Shown here piece after piece: positions 11,657 through 25,200 of a stretch of 64,000 nt of DNA (position 1 is its first letter; each line of letters starts with the position of its first letter). The stretch lies in contig CM038910.1 in assembly GCA_021904315.1 (NCBI GenBank), positions 12,338,001 to 12,402,000 on the forward strand, read 5' to 3'. The notes under the pieces are model-generated. The model was given only the letters and a program-made list of their open reading frames with translations, made no database searches and was not told the DNA's origin. The stretch comes from Sphagnum magellanicum. Its lineage: Eukaryota > Streptophyta > Sphagnopsida > Sphagnales > Sphagnaceae. Made by a program: the position numbers and the translations under genes.

Positions 11657-14276
11657 ATGATAAGGATATTTAGAAAATCACAATTTGTTTTATTTAATAT
11701 AGCTTGCGTGTGTTCTTATGTTTTGATTCTAGTGGTACATGTATCAAAGTACACAATGGTACGCCCAAAAGGTGTTCATGTTCAAGATGTGACCACTCTT
11801 GTTTTGATGCCCAAAATTCACCAAGGTTTTGGGAATGTAATGGATGTCATGACTTGTTACGTACCATGGGCCAATGTGGGGGAATACATTGAGAGAATAA
11901 AAAACAACAAGGAAGCACCATGCCAATCCATACGGTGGCACTATGACCAACCACAAAACTTGAAAAAGGCAAGAATTGATAGTCACATTGGTCATCATTG
12001 GTAAATAGTCACATGGAAATAATGCACTTGAAATGGGGATCTATGTGGGTACAACATATTGAAATCAATAACATTAGTTATGTTTTGTATACATCTAAGT
12101 ACCATTGTAATTTTGGACTAAATGTTGTGATGATTTGAAGTAGCCCAAATCAAAAAAACAATGGTGCATGGCCAAGTTTTCTATGAAGAGCTTGTGCAAG
12201 TATTCAAATGTTGTGGAAATTGTTTGGTATCATCAAGAGCACACCCATAAAAAATATGGCAGTCCAATCCATGGAACATTTGACCTTAAATCTCAATCAT
12301 GGAAATCCCAATATGTAAATTGCATTTCAGTAAAATTGAAGGCGTGGATTCAAGAGTGGTTGGACAATAGCTTTACTATTAAGCAAATATATAAAGAACA
12401 TTAAAAAATATGGTACCATGCATGTTTTCTTAGAAAAGAAGCTTCTGGAAATGATTTTTTTGATTCAATAAACCATCTGATAATATGATAATAAGATGAG
12501 GAAAGGGTGTTGGAAGCACCACATTAATGATCATATGAATGTGCATATGTGGGCTTTGGAACATTTGGAAAATGTTTTTTTCTTGTAAGAGGAAGACAAA
12601 ATGAAGGATTTATCCTTCAAAAATTGGCATACAAACACCATTGCAAATTGCTTGGTTGTCAGAGTTTGGGCGTGGAACACTTTCCATGTATGCAACTTTT
12701 GGTGCCAATGTGCAAAGGTACCACCTAATCACCTTGATGGTATTTGACTATCATTGTTAAGGTTTATTGGTAGCATGGGTAATCACAAGCCAATAAACAA
12801 AATTGGACTTAATACAATGGTTATTACCATTGAAAAAACATGCATTCAAAAAAGATCGCACTTGGAGGCCTTCATGTTTCATCATAGATGATGCCCCTCA
12901 AGAATGTCATGCAATCAAGTACAACACACAATTTACCTACCTTGTCCCATTTTGTTTTGTGTAATTTTGCTTTTGGGGTGTTTTTTTTCTTTTAATGTTT
13001 TTTCAATATTCTCACATGGTTATGGGTGTGGTTGCATTTTCCTTTTGTTTGTTTGTTTATGTTTTTCCATATCAAATTGAAAATTTATCATTCTTTTGTT
13101 AATGGATAATAATTTTTTTTGTAGTCATGTATGGAAGGAGGAAAATGTGCCAATGTACTTTGTGTGCATGGCATGTTTTGAAAATTTGGAATAGAAACAT
13201 CATTTCAAATATGCCAAAGTATGGAGATTTGAGGGACTACATCTCCCAAGCTTGAAGGCCACCATGTACAAGTCCATTGAATGTAAAAAAAGTATTGAGG
13301 ATTTTGTTGGGCACACACAAAATAAGTGGAGGATTTTGGGGGTGTCATGTTTCATAATTATTTTTGGGCTCACTACGATAAGTTTGGTAAATGTGTTCGA
13401 TTCACATTTTATTTTGGGCTGTACATTATTACATAATCCAAAATATAATACATCACATATGTATTAATATTCCAAGGCTAAAATTGAACATATTGTAATA
13501 TGCATGTCATGTATATTTGAATTCCATAACCAAATATCACTGTGACATAAGTAATAAATTGAACATAAGTATTGCAATATGGCTCTTAGCTTATTGAAGC
13601 TATTTTCAAGTCCAACATCCTAGTTATTCCAATACCCATGTCATATGTACTTAAATTTCATAACACTATCCATGTAACATACATATTATTTATAATAAGT
13701 TGAACATAGGTATTGCAAAATGGGACTTTTTGCTTGTTGAAGTTATTTTCAAGTCAAAAAGATTGTGGAAGATGGCATATTATGGACTCACACAATCACC
13801 AAATGGCATTTGATTTCTCCAAAAAATATTGAAAAACCATGGCATGTTATGTCACAAGACACCATTATTCAATGGTGTTTGGTTCCTAAGTCTTACATTA
13901 TGTATGTTTGTTGTTCTTGCAAGTGGGCAATTCGAAGCAACTTGTGTAAGCACCAAATTGCAATCATTTTGCTCACAAGCGACATTTCAGATCCACTCTT
14001 TTCGAGTTTTGTGGGACATATTTTGGTTCACAAAAGGAAGGTTTGGATGTTTTATGTACCACACCTTTTATGGATGATTTGATATTGGCCTTTGATGATG
14101 ATTGTGATGATGATGATGATAAAGATGGTAAGTTACAACTGCATGTTGATGTGGATAGACATTCACAATTTCTTGATGAGAACATACCAAGTGAAGATGA
14201 CCCTGTGACAATTGAAGTGGCCATGTACAAGTTCATTTCAAATCACTTAATAATTATTAATGCCATTGCAGAATAG
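11657..14276 (+). pseudogene. Decayed MULE (Mutator-like) transposase with SWIM zinc finger
   Basis: Several open pieces on one strand follow the domain order of a MULE transposase, but frameshifts and stops separate them. The N-terminal part (11,760-12,000) includes a CYVPWANVGEYIERI segment. A helical part (12,168-12,404) ends KAWIQEWLDNSFTIKQIY. The DDE domain lies near 12,670-12,930: YATFGANVQRYHL, then FIIDDAPQECHAIK at about 12,878. A SWIM finger of CxC-X8-CxH form (CSCKWAIRSNLCKH) lies near 13,911-13,952, followed by a poly-Asp stretch (about 14,085-14,125). The aspartate expected before ATFG is a tyrosine here, so even the catalytic core is damaged. I could not define terminal inverted repeats. 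The family call rests on motif order and the DDE and SWIM signatures. Confidence 0.65.
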
Positions 14277-14279
14277 TGC

Positions 14280-15520
14280 CAATTGGGTGGACAAATTCTT
14301 TGTGACCACATGACGACTATACTTCTTCAAGTGTATGTGGGTCATCCATGCATTATAGTTCATTAAATCTATGGATACCCTTCATCCTACATTTGTATTT
14401 GAAAAGATTAATGATGGCCTTCCTAACATTGAAAAACGCATGAAGGATTGGTATGAAAAATACACCTCCAAAGAACATTAAAACTTAAAATGATCCAAGT
14501 ACTATTTTTGTTATATTGGCAAAAGCCATAGTAGGAAATCCATATACAAGTATGAACTTGTGTTGTTCCAATGGTCAATACCTATGTTTGTAAAATAGGT
14601 GTGGTATATTGCTTAAATTGTTTTTCCAATTTGAATTGCATAATATTGATGTGATTATTTTCTATGTCATGAATTGGTGAACTTTTTTTGAAAGAAATGT
14701 CAAAAACTAGGTTTATTTTATAGTTGGATTGTAAATATAACAATACCATGGAGTAGATCATTTGAAACCACCATTATTATGGTGTTTTGTGGGGTGTTTC
14801 AAATAGTGCATACATGTGGGCCACAAAGGTTTTAAGAGGTTACATAATATGGGGTTGAATAGATAATTAGGTTTACTTATCTATTTAGCCAATAGCAACC
14901 TAAATCTAAGTTCTAAATACTTAGACACCTAGATGATATTGAAATTATTTGGGTGGGTTATGTCTCTTTCAAAATTCAATATTAGTTAGTTGTCATGAGT
15001 GGCCTATTATCCCAAGGCCACACATTTGATTCTTCAAATAATTCCTATATCCATGTGCCAAAATGCACTTTCAAATCCTATGTCTTGATCATTCCATTTC
15101 ACACATTCTTGGTTAATGGGCAATACCTATGCTAAAAATCTATGACATAACAAATATTAAAAATTTGGTGTTTTCATCAATCCTAAATTGAAATAGGTTG
15201 TTTACATGAATGAATTTGAAGTTTGCAAGTTCATTAATTACAATATTTATGTTGGGATTCAAGTCACCCTTGTAATACCTATGATGGGGGATGTGTAATA
15301 TTCAAACACGTTACAAAACATACTTTCACACAAGACAATTACAATCTTTTTAAAACATGTAATTTTATCAAAATAAAATATTAACCTTTTTAGTCCTCCA
15401 TGGTATACAACTACTTGCATTGTACCTCGTAGTGAATTAGAAGATGCAATCAACAAATATATAGTCCATCAAAATTCATATTTTAGTTTATGTGAAAAGA
15501 TCCAATATAAACAAAAATGT
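14280..15520. other. Spacer within or after the MULE remnant
   Basis: Short coding-like shreds may continue the MULE protein to about 14,480. The rest is AT-rich and non-coding. Several CAATACCTATG-type words occur (14,577, 15,121, 15,272). Confidence 0.45.
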
Positions 15521-15528
15521 TTATGACA

Positions 15529-15823
15529 CATTCACATCAATGGCAACATTTGGATATTGACACTACGTGATCCCCATGTACCTCAATACAAATGTGTAAT
15601 TTTTGATTCCAACAAACCATCTAACAAAATTTTAAATGATGACATGTATGAAAAAATCCAGAATTTTCTTCCATCTTGTCTATTAACATATATTTATGCC
15701 TATACAATGCAACATGATACATCTTTATGTGGACTTTATGTAATTGCATATGTACTTGACATTACATTTAAAATCCAACAAAAATCTTCAAGATATATTA
15801 TCACTAATGAAAAACCATACTAA
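15529..15823 (+). pseudogene. Ulp1-like (C48) cysteine protease remnant
   Basis: The frame reads IWILTLRDPHVPQY, then VIFDSN, then a segment ending DTSLCGLYVIAYVLDI. This matches the layout of Ulp1/C48 proteases: His-Trp-Ile start, Asp in IFDS, and the Cys in a Gln...Asp-x-x-Cys-Gly-Leu motif. The presumed catalytic Cys (in SLCGLY) and Asp are present. The residue before Trp is Ile where the family has His, so activity is unlikely. It lies on the same strand about 1.3 kb after the MULE SWIM domain. Ulp1-like domains are known in plant MULE and other transposons, so it is probably part of the same dead element. Confidence 0.6.
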
Positions 15824-15829
15824 TTTTTT

Positions 15830-18820
15830 TTTCAAACCATCTTTTTATACCATACCCAAAATAATAAATTTATGTAAAGTAAAATAATTAAATGAACAAA
15901 ATATTGCCTTTACACTTTTCCTTATTGAAACAAAACCTCAATCCTTAAATCACCCAAACCATAGGGCAAAAATATAAACATACAAATCATTGGATTTGGG
16001 GATATCATAGACATTTTCAAAATCTACCATCAAATATTGAAATTGTTATGAAAACAATTGATTCGTTTGTAAATGGAATTTATTAAAAGAAAATTGAAAA
16101 TGTTAATTCAAATTAATATCATTATTTAAAATTTTCATTGAATGTTCTATTTACCCTAATTTATATTAATTTAACTAACTTAATTGATTTTAATTAATTA
16201 AAAGTATATTTATGTTAATTGAACTAGTTTATATCTAGTTTAATTTATGTTAAATTATCCGGTTTAATCAAAATTTTCCATTTTTGACTATTTTATTTTA
16301 ATTTAATTACTTTAGTGAATTTAAACTTAATATAACAAGGTTTAGTCAAATTTAGCATAATGTAAACAAGTTCTCCATCTATAATTAAATCAAAATACAC
16401 AATTTTCACTTTTTGAAATTAACTAAAAAACATCATCAACACTAGTAGTGCATAGCATAATAAAACACTAATTATGCAATACTTATGTTGGGGTTCCATG
16501 ATTGCAACATGTTAATTCAACATAATCACAATATACATTCAAAAATATTGTTGATTACGTAATACTTATGTCGTGATTCAATCGTTAATAAAAATATTCA
16601 AATATATGATTAAATTTACGACTAGTATTGTAATTATAAAAGACAAAAATGACTAATAGCCCTAAAGTCATTACAGATGAATCATTTAAGACAATAGTCA
16701 CTTAGGATATGATGTGGAACAATGATGTGGCAAATGTCATCCATTAATCATAAAAGATATATGTGAAGTCATTAGTGATAGTTTAGTTATTTTTTGTTAT
16801 TACAAATTGGACCCAAAAACTTGGGAAACATTAATTTTTAAATTATAATATTTATTATTATAGATTTATATAATATAATATAAATAATAAGTTGTATTTT
16901 TATTTAAATTATTTTTAATCTCATTGTTTTCCATCCTATCGATTGTTGACATGTGTCACTACCTAAACTAGGTTTAAAACTTGATTTAAGTGGATAAATA
17001 AACCATCTAATCTACTTATTTATGTTCACCTAGGTAACCACCTAACTTAGGTAGTTTAGGTAGGTATGAAATATTCAATCAATATTCCAATGTTGACCAC
17101 AACACATGTCATTTGAGAAGTTTGATCCTTGGACCCCAAGGATGAAGTTCAACTCCTTTACCACCAAGCCACCCCACTTCTTGTATAAATAATCTAATGT
17201 TTATTCTATTTAAACCATACTTCCATTAAACATTACACAAAACTTCAAATATAGTAAATCGTATCTTATTGATAATTTATCGAAATGAAAAAATTGAAAA
17301 TTTATTCATAAATTTCTTTTAATAATGTACACAACTATATTATTATTTTTTAAATGTAAATTTAGTTCAAAAGAAAATTATTTGAATTTTTTGGTTGAAT
17401 AACAATTCAATGACCATAATTTGGAAAAATTAAATTCAAACACGTGATTTGTAAATGAAAAACCTTTATGGCTAACACATGAATAAATAAAATAAAACTT
17501 TGATATCTTAAACCTTTATTTGGTTTATGAATTTATATTACAATTTTGCTTCCAATATATCATAATTTATTAATAACTTTTAATTTACAAGTATGATTCC
17601 ATGTAATTTATCCACATAAAATATTAATTAATGGATCATAAATCATATATATATATATAATATGAGGTAGAATTCAATCTAAATAATTTAATTTAATATC
17701 AAAATATTAACTAATTTTTTGAAATTATATATTTCCCATATCTTACACTTCTATTTTATTTTTAAATTGAGATATAAAAAAATAATTATAATATGTCATA
17801 ATTTTACCATTAAAATTTATTTCAATGTATAATATTTTATTTAATCACATTGAATATTTAAAATGGATTATATATCAAATATATTTAAGAAAAATGGAAT
17901 AAATATTTTTATGTTACTTATATGTATAATATTAATTAAAATAATTTCTTACATGTTGTAGTTTATTATGCCCATTTATACTCATATTAAATTATTAATA
18001 TTCATTTTTGAACATTGTAAAATAATTGTATGACCACCTAAGGTACCACATCATTTAAGGTTAGTGATTTTATAGTTATACAAGGTGCCACACTGTCCAT
18101 GTAAAGTAATTACTTAATCGTATATAAGTCATTTTATAAATTTCCAAAGTTCAAAACATATAATGTGACCCATATGCCAATGATGGAGGATATTAATTGA
18201 TTAATTAATTATAAAAAATGCTACAACATTGTGACAATATTTTCCACATCATTTGAAGTAGTTGAAATTTAATCATAAATTAGATATGCGTATTTCATTA
18301 CTTGAAAAAATGACAACTAAATGATCCATGTCGATGTTTTATTTTTTAACACACATTTGAAAACCATAATAGGTGAAATATGGTCAATGGGAAATGGATG
18401 AAATATGTTGATTCCGTAAATTTTCATCCATTAGTCATGTAAATGACTAATCTATTATTCATACTTACTCCACATAGATAATGAAGTTGTAATAAATGAC
18501 TATGGTCATTGATAAAATCATCCAGGGCAAATAATCATTATTTTTTTGGTTTAAAAAAAAGAATTTCTATTAGTAAATTAACCTTTATTATAATTTGTAA
18601 TACCTATGAACGGGGTATGTGAGAAATATACAATACCTATGTTAGGGGTTCAATGATTGCAACATGTTGACTCACAATATTCATTATACAATACATTTGG
18701 TCACCATATTATTCCAATTACTTAACAATGTTGCACCAATGATCACATATATGAACATTCATTTCAACACAAATGCATGATGTGGAAATACATGGGTGCA
18801 TGTGGGGCGAATCACATCTT
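15830..18820. other. Very AT-rich spacer with recurrent motif copies
   Basis: No open frame of interest. Copies of a module reading CAATACYTATGTTGGGGTTC(C/A)ATGATTGC lie at about 16,477 and 18,640, with partial copies at 16,558 and 18,600. AT-repeat tracts occur near 17,648. The rest shows no recognisable feature. Confidence 0.55.
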
Positions 18821-18839
18821 TATTGTTCATTTGTTACTT

Positions 18840-19791
18840 TTTTTTGGACGACCCTTGTGACTCTTTCACACCACCTTCATGTTCCCTAATGGCTTCTCCT
18901 TATATTTTTCCTTGGTTATTTTTTTGACCTTTTATTTACCCTAAGCTTTGCCCATCTTTTTTAACTTTTCTTTACCCTTTACCTTGGCCACCCCTAAGGT
19001 GTTCTCCTTGGCCTTGCCCACCTTCCTTGGTGCGGCTTGTGAACTACAAAGGGATTTTCTTCTTTTGCTATCAAATCCTATAGGCTCTTCCACCACCTCC
19101 TCTTCCTAATCATCATCACCTTCCTCATTCTCCTCACCCTCCTCAACATTTAATCACCCACCCATAAATCTTCGCATAACTTCCAATGGCCAAGCTTTAT
19201 AGTGTTTCCATGTGATCATATCAAGCTCCCTTTTCTTCATCAATAAATGTTTCGATGTATGCCTTCTTGTAATTTTCCTCCCCATCCCACCTCATAATCC
19301 TACAATGAACATGTCAAAAAAATTAAAACTAGAAAATAATGAAATTAATCTAAAAGTCATTAAATTAGATGTTTAATTACTCACCAAAAATGAATCATTT
19401 GGTTTATATGGTATTTCTCCAACCCTAGTAGCATCTCCTTTCTTTCTTTGGCAAACCATGGGCATTTGGATCTATATGCTCACCCCAACCTCATGTATGT
19501 TGGAAAAAGTTTGGAAGTTTGGACAAGGTCATTAACCTTGTCATTATTTTCCAAATTTAAGAAAGACTTCCATGAAACCTCCCTTGCACCCCATGTAGCA
19601 ATGTTTAGTAGCTTTGGCAAGGCATCTTCCAAAATTAATGCCAATGGGAGTAAGCTAAGGTTGGGAACTTTCTTGCTCCATTTGAATAAGAAAGTGCAAT
19701 TGATAATTGCCCTTCTTCTCCATTCATTTGACATTTTGGACACATTCTTCCTTGTTCGAAAGTGCATGGTGTTTTGAACCCATTGGTTCAT
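18840..19791 (-). pseudogene. Unrecognised minus-strand coding remnant, probably transposon-derived
   Basis: The minus strand has an open frame of about 100 codons at 19,480-19,791. Nearer 18,840-19,300 there is a broken frame with coding character: KRELDMITWKHYKAW, then an acidic run (EEGEENEEGDDD), then a Lys-rich tail ending near GRPKK. Two or more stops interrupt it. The acidic-then-basic ending suggests a DNA-associated protein, and setting and decay suggest a transposon. I recognise no domain and assign no family. Confidence 0.35.
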
Positions 19792-21640
19792 CTTGGCATG
19801 CTCTTATCTATGTGGGCCATTCAGATTATAGGGCGAATTCCCCACCTTTTCCCTATGGAGCCAAATCTTATGAATGTCCTTGAGATGGCAACGTAAGATA
19901 ATCTATTGTTTCCATGGACTTAGAATACATAAAGAACATTCCCACTACTTACCAACCTCATGCCTTTTCTTCCAATGGGGTGAAATCATGATCAAAGGAG
20001 CTAGGGGGTCAAAACCTATAACTAGAAGCCAAAAGGATTAGTTTGGAAAAGGATTGCAAGTTTTTTTTCCCAAAAAACAATTTTAAATGCAAATGAAATT
20101 TTAAATGAAATTTTTTGTAACTTGTTGTAAAAAATATTTAAATGTTCCCCAATGCATCATTTTTTTTGGTTAGTTATTATTGAATAAATATGAATTTTTA
20201 AAAGTCTGCAAATTCCTTACAAATTCAATGTTTCATCTTGAAAAATGATCAAATTTTAAATCATTGCCAAAAATTAAAATTTCACGTTCTTTGGTTTTAT
20301 TATATTTTAAGTTATAACTTTTTTTCATACATCATGTACATTATAACCCATTTATATGTGGTAAAGGACTCTTGAAGCTCTGAAATTTTGAAGCAATTTT
20401 GAAACATTCTTTGAATTTTTAAAGTTTTAGAATTCCACATTTTTAAAAGTATGAGTGCTTTTTGAGTGTGGATAATATGCTCTTATCATGTATATTTTTT
20501 TCAATGATTTTTTTTAATTATATGATTCCTTTTGATAATCCTTTGCAAAATTGACTCCATCTGACATAGTAGGTGTACATTTTCAAACATCCTAAATTAA
20601 AACCAAAACTTAAAATTGGATTGAATGAATTTTTATTCTAAGTTCCTTGACGTTCATATAAGGGGAAAATGAATAATTTACCATGATTACTATGGTTTTA
20701 AATGATAATAAAAAAATAAATGTTTGATTTTGATTAATTATATCTAACATCTTATGCCCTTTTTTGCTCCTAATTATGTGTTTTGACCTTAAAGGCACCA
20801 AAGTAAAAGTCCTTTTCCAAGGACTACACATGACACTTGTCATTCTTGCATTGGTTTATAATTTAACATTATGTATTTTGAATACCCCATTTAGCACTGG
20901 ATTTTAGATATACATACATTTTGACTAAAATTTGATTTTATATCACGTATATTATGCATTCATGCCTTCTATCACATATATATGAACAACTTTTGTTAAA
21001 GCCACACTTTCAAAATCCATAATTTTCAGGGTTAAAAGCACTTTTGAACCAAATGTGCTCAAATGGATTATAAAAAAAAATTCATCAGTTCAAGTCCTTT
21101 TGGCCTTCTAATCATCAATGTTAAAATACTCTTCAATTAAAAAAATAAATGGTGCACATTTGGTAGAAAAAATAGACGTTTGAAAAAAACAGGGATTGTC
21201 CACTCTTAAGGTTTGAATGTTTTGAACATGCAAAAACATTTTTGATTTGTGTCAAACTTTGAGAATGTAAACTTTGCAATTAATGGAAAATATTCCGAAA
21301 AAAATTATGACAATCCAAACTATTATGTTTCCCTTGTGATCTTTCAAACATACAAAAATATAGTTTTAAGGAATGTCCACTCACTTAGGTGCCTCCTTTG
21401 ATTGTGATTTTACCCAATGATCATTTTATTTGGCTACTAAATAATTGAATGCTACAACAAAACAACAAAAAAAAAAAAACAATACAACCAACATAGGTAT
21501 TGAATGAACATGAAAACAATGTAACAAAATGAATACCCATGACATAAGTAACAAATTTGCAACTATGGAATTTTGACATATATGTTTGCTCCTAACATGG
21601 GTATTACACTAATGATCTCAAACAATTAAAATGCATCATA
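19792..21640. other. AT-rich spacer, no gene seen
   Basis: Homopolymer-rich sequence with stops in all frames. The only open frame (minus 20,610-20,843) is short and low in complexity. A few ACATAGGTATTG words appear near 21,490. Confidence 0.55.
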
Positions 21641-21659
21641 AAGTATTATACCACATTAG

Positions 21660-22260
21660 GTGCACCAAAACCTTAAACCCCTAAACCTAATACCCATTGC
21701 ATGAAATTAGTCTAAGGTTTAAAGTACAAAAGATATATATAACACCAACATTGTAAACCCCTAAACCTTAAACTTATGTTTTATGCAATACTCTAAACCC
21801 TTAAACCCAATACCCATTTTTTTGTTTCAAGGTTGGAAAACATTGAACAGAATTTCATGCAATACCAATTTGACATAAGTATTGCAAAAAATTGAGTTTA
21901 GGGTTTTGAGCACAAAACATAAACATTGCATTAAAATCTTAAACCCAATACCTATGATCCAAATATTTCAAGGTTTGAAACCATAAACCTAAATTCTTAT
22001 AGTAGGTATTCAACAATGAACATAGATATTGCAATAATTTGGGTTTAAAGTTTTGAGCATGAAAGAAAAATATTTCACCAAAACCCTAAAACCATAAATT
22101 GTAAACCATTGTTTCATGCAATACTTTAAACTTCAAAACCCAATACCTATGTTTCGAATATTTCAATGGTTGATAAACTTTAAATTCAATTTCCTACTAT
22201 ATTTATTCAACATATGTATTGCATGATATTGGGTTTAGGGTTTTGGGCATGAAACAAATA
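21660..22260. repeat. Tandem repeat with telomere-like AAACCC/GGGTTT words in inverted halves
   Basis: About three drifted units. AAACCCAATACC(T/C)AT starts recur at 21,802, 21,942 and 22,137. The partner CATARRTATTGCAA...GGGTTTAGGGTTTTG ends recur at about 21,874, 22,020 and 22,213. Spacing is about 140 to 195 bp. Within each unit the AAACCCAATACCTATG half is nearly the reverse complement of the CATAGRTATTG...GGGTTT half, so each unit could fold back. CCCTAAA-like words recall plant telomere repeat but are not in tandem register. Confidence 0.6.
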
Positions 22261-25200
22261 TTACAAGGAAGGTGTGGTACACAATTTTATGAAAAGATGT
22301 AATTGGTATTGTCATGTCAACCATATAAAGACCCAAAAATATTACAAATAAAAAAATTGTTTAAAAAAAAATTATTTCCTATCAAATCAATGACAAAGTC
22401 AAGTATGACTTCATGTTAAACATTTGTAGATTTTTCCATGGTCACAAATTCTATAAGTTCAAACAATAATGCTTGTGCCAATTGTTTACCTCCCTCTTTC
22501 ATAAATTTTTCACCACTAACAAGGGAAATTTTCCTTTGCAATGTTGCCCATTGAATCTCCAATAATTAATTTCAAATACATCAAATTATTTGCAATGTTA
22601 AAAAACATAATGACATTCTAAAAATTTGACAATGGGTTTAAGATTTAAGGTTTTACAAAACAAATATGAACAATTGTATAAAGATAAAGCTTGCTTAAAC
22701 TTTTCTTGATGTCCTTGCACAAGCATTAAACTTGAAACTAAAGAAAAAGAAAACCAAAAAGAAAATTGAAAAAATTGTCCTCAACTTTATAAACAAAATG
22801 AGAGATTTTTTAAAAAAATTATGAAAGAATTAACTAAAATGAGGAGGGTAACTCGCCCCTTTCTTCCTGTTGTGAACGCAAAAAAACCCACAATGGGGGG
22901 CATTGTGCCCCCATCTCTGTGCTGTTACAAACAAAAATAAAATGAAGGGCATCATAGCCCTTGTCTCCTACTACTATTACAAACAAAAAAAAAAATCCAT
23001 TGGACCCACATTCCCACACATATTAATGGATTCACACATTCAATAAAATATTAAATAGTGGACCCACACACCTTAATGGTGTTTTTGTGGGACCACAATT
23101 GTTGGATGAAAAAATCCAATAGTTTTTTTGTGATAAGTTGTGATAACTTCCCAATGTCCCCAATGTCAATTCACCATGGCCACGTCCAAGAGTTTATTAA
23201 ACATGTAACATTTTTTTATGCATCAACAATCAACTTACAAATTTGTTGTTGTTTGATTGTAAGAAAATCTTTAAAAAGCACACATCATACTAATTATAAT
23301 ATGTAACAATCTAAAAAAAAATTGTAATGCCATAGCAATAATCCCCATATCAAGGAGCTTCCAATGTCATCACCCTTTAATATAATCAATCACCTCCAAA
23401 ATGTTTTGCATGAAGTTGAAAACACACTATGAAAACCCATATATAATGTCATCACAAATACAATATTTTTGAATGTGTTGTTTTTGAATTTCAACCATGT
23501 CAACATCAAAAGGAACTTTCACAATGTTTTTGCATGGTAACCCATAAGATAAAAACATCAATTGTATAAAAAATAGACTTTTTGATATCATAATATGTGA
23601 TGTTAGAGTATATTTATGCCAAAAATATAATACATGTAAGATTATATTGAGAACCACAAATATATTAAGAAAAACTATACAAATGATTTTTAACCTTATG
23701 AAATTTGTAATATTATTGAACCGTGTGATTTCATATAATTTGAACCATTTTTGTGCACCATGTGAAAGGTTTGTTAATTTTCATATCACAAATGAGGTTT
23801 TTTCAAAGTGCTAACCATATAAATGTGTGATAGATCGAAAATTTGACAAACAATCATTTTCAAATGAAAGGTGGGGTGGGCATTCTCATAAAATTCATTT
23901 CAAGTGTTTATTTAAATGATTATCTTAAATGATCATCCGTAGTGCAATCTAAAATGAACAATATTTTATAATACATGTATCATGTATTATAAATATACAC
24001 ATTCAACTCCTTGAATTTAAGTTGTTAAATTTTATTTCATTTTGCCAAATATTACTATGTAGAAATAGTTTAATGAAAGACAAAATTACAAGGCTAAAAC
24101 GTCAAAAATGAAACCCAAAATTAGATCCATCGCATTTTGAAGTAGATTTATGTTCTATTTATTATAGTTTGGACCTAATTTTGCCCAAAATGAGTCCCCC
24201 ATAATGTAATGTGCTTTCAGCTATTAATAAACTTGATCCAACCTACCTCAAACGTTTTTATTTCACAAATTTTAAAGTTCTAGTACAAACATTTGACATA
24301 TGATCATAAATTTATAATACCCAACTAGCATTTAACTAATGGTGTTCACATAACATGAATAACATATATACACATTATCACAACTATGTTCCCTCTATGA
24401 ACTCTTAATTTTATAGAATACTGATATCCAAACTTAATATTATTTAATTAATTTTGGACTAAAATGTTAATTTCAGATTTAACTTGACATGGTGAATGCA
24501 AAAATAGTCACCTTGTGACCACCAAATTCAAACAATTTTTAATAAAACTTGCAAAATCATTACCATTTATTTTAGTTACCTTTAATTATATGTCTTACAT
24601 TTGAATAGGTTTAAGGATTGTCATTTGTTTGAGGCGTATATGTTTATGCTGGACATAATATTATCCAAAATATAATGAATTTTTTTATAAATTCATTATC
24701 AATATGAAATCATGATCTAACATAAATATTCATGTACAATAAGACATTAAGCAAACAACTAATTATTTAAGAGAAATTATGTTTAAATCCCAACCTATCA
24801 AAACAATAAAAATAACACAATTTGAACTTCATACAATAAACTAAAATTATGAAAATTGCATTATGCAAGTTGAATTACTACCACAGATCACAGGTCCATA
24901 TTAGTATGACAAAGTAGTCAACATATTAAAAATAAACATAAAAAATCTTAATATCAACAATACTCTTCTTTGGAACCAAACAACAATCAAATTGCATTTA
25001 AGAAATATATATGTATAAGTAATAATTAGATACCATTAGTCTCATTAACTACATCATGATTTTATTTGACTTTGGTTGCATCAATAGCACTAATCATTAT
25101 GATGCTATTGATTATCACATTATTTCTAACAAGAAAAGAAAATAGAACAGATGAGATGTTAACCCATTGTTTTGGATTTGTCAAATTACACTTCCATTTG

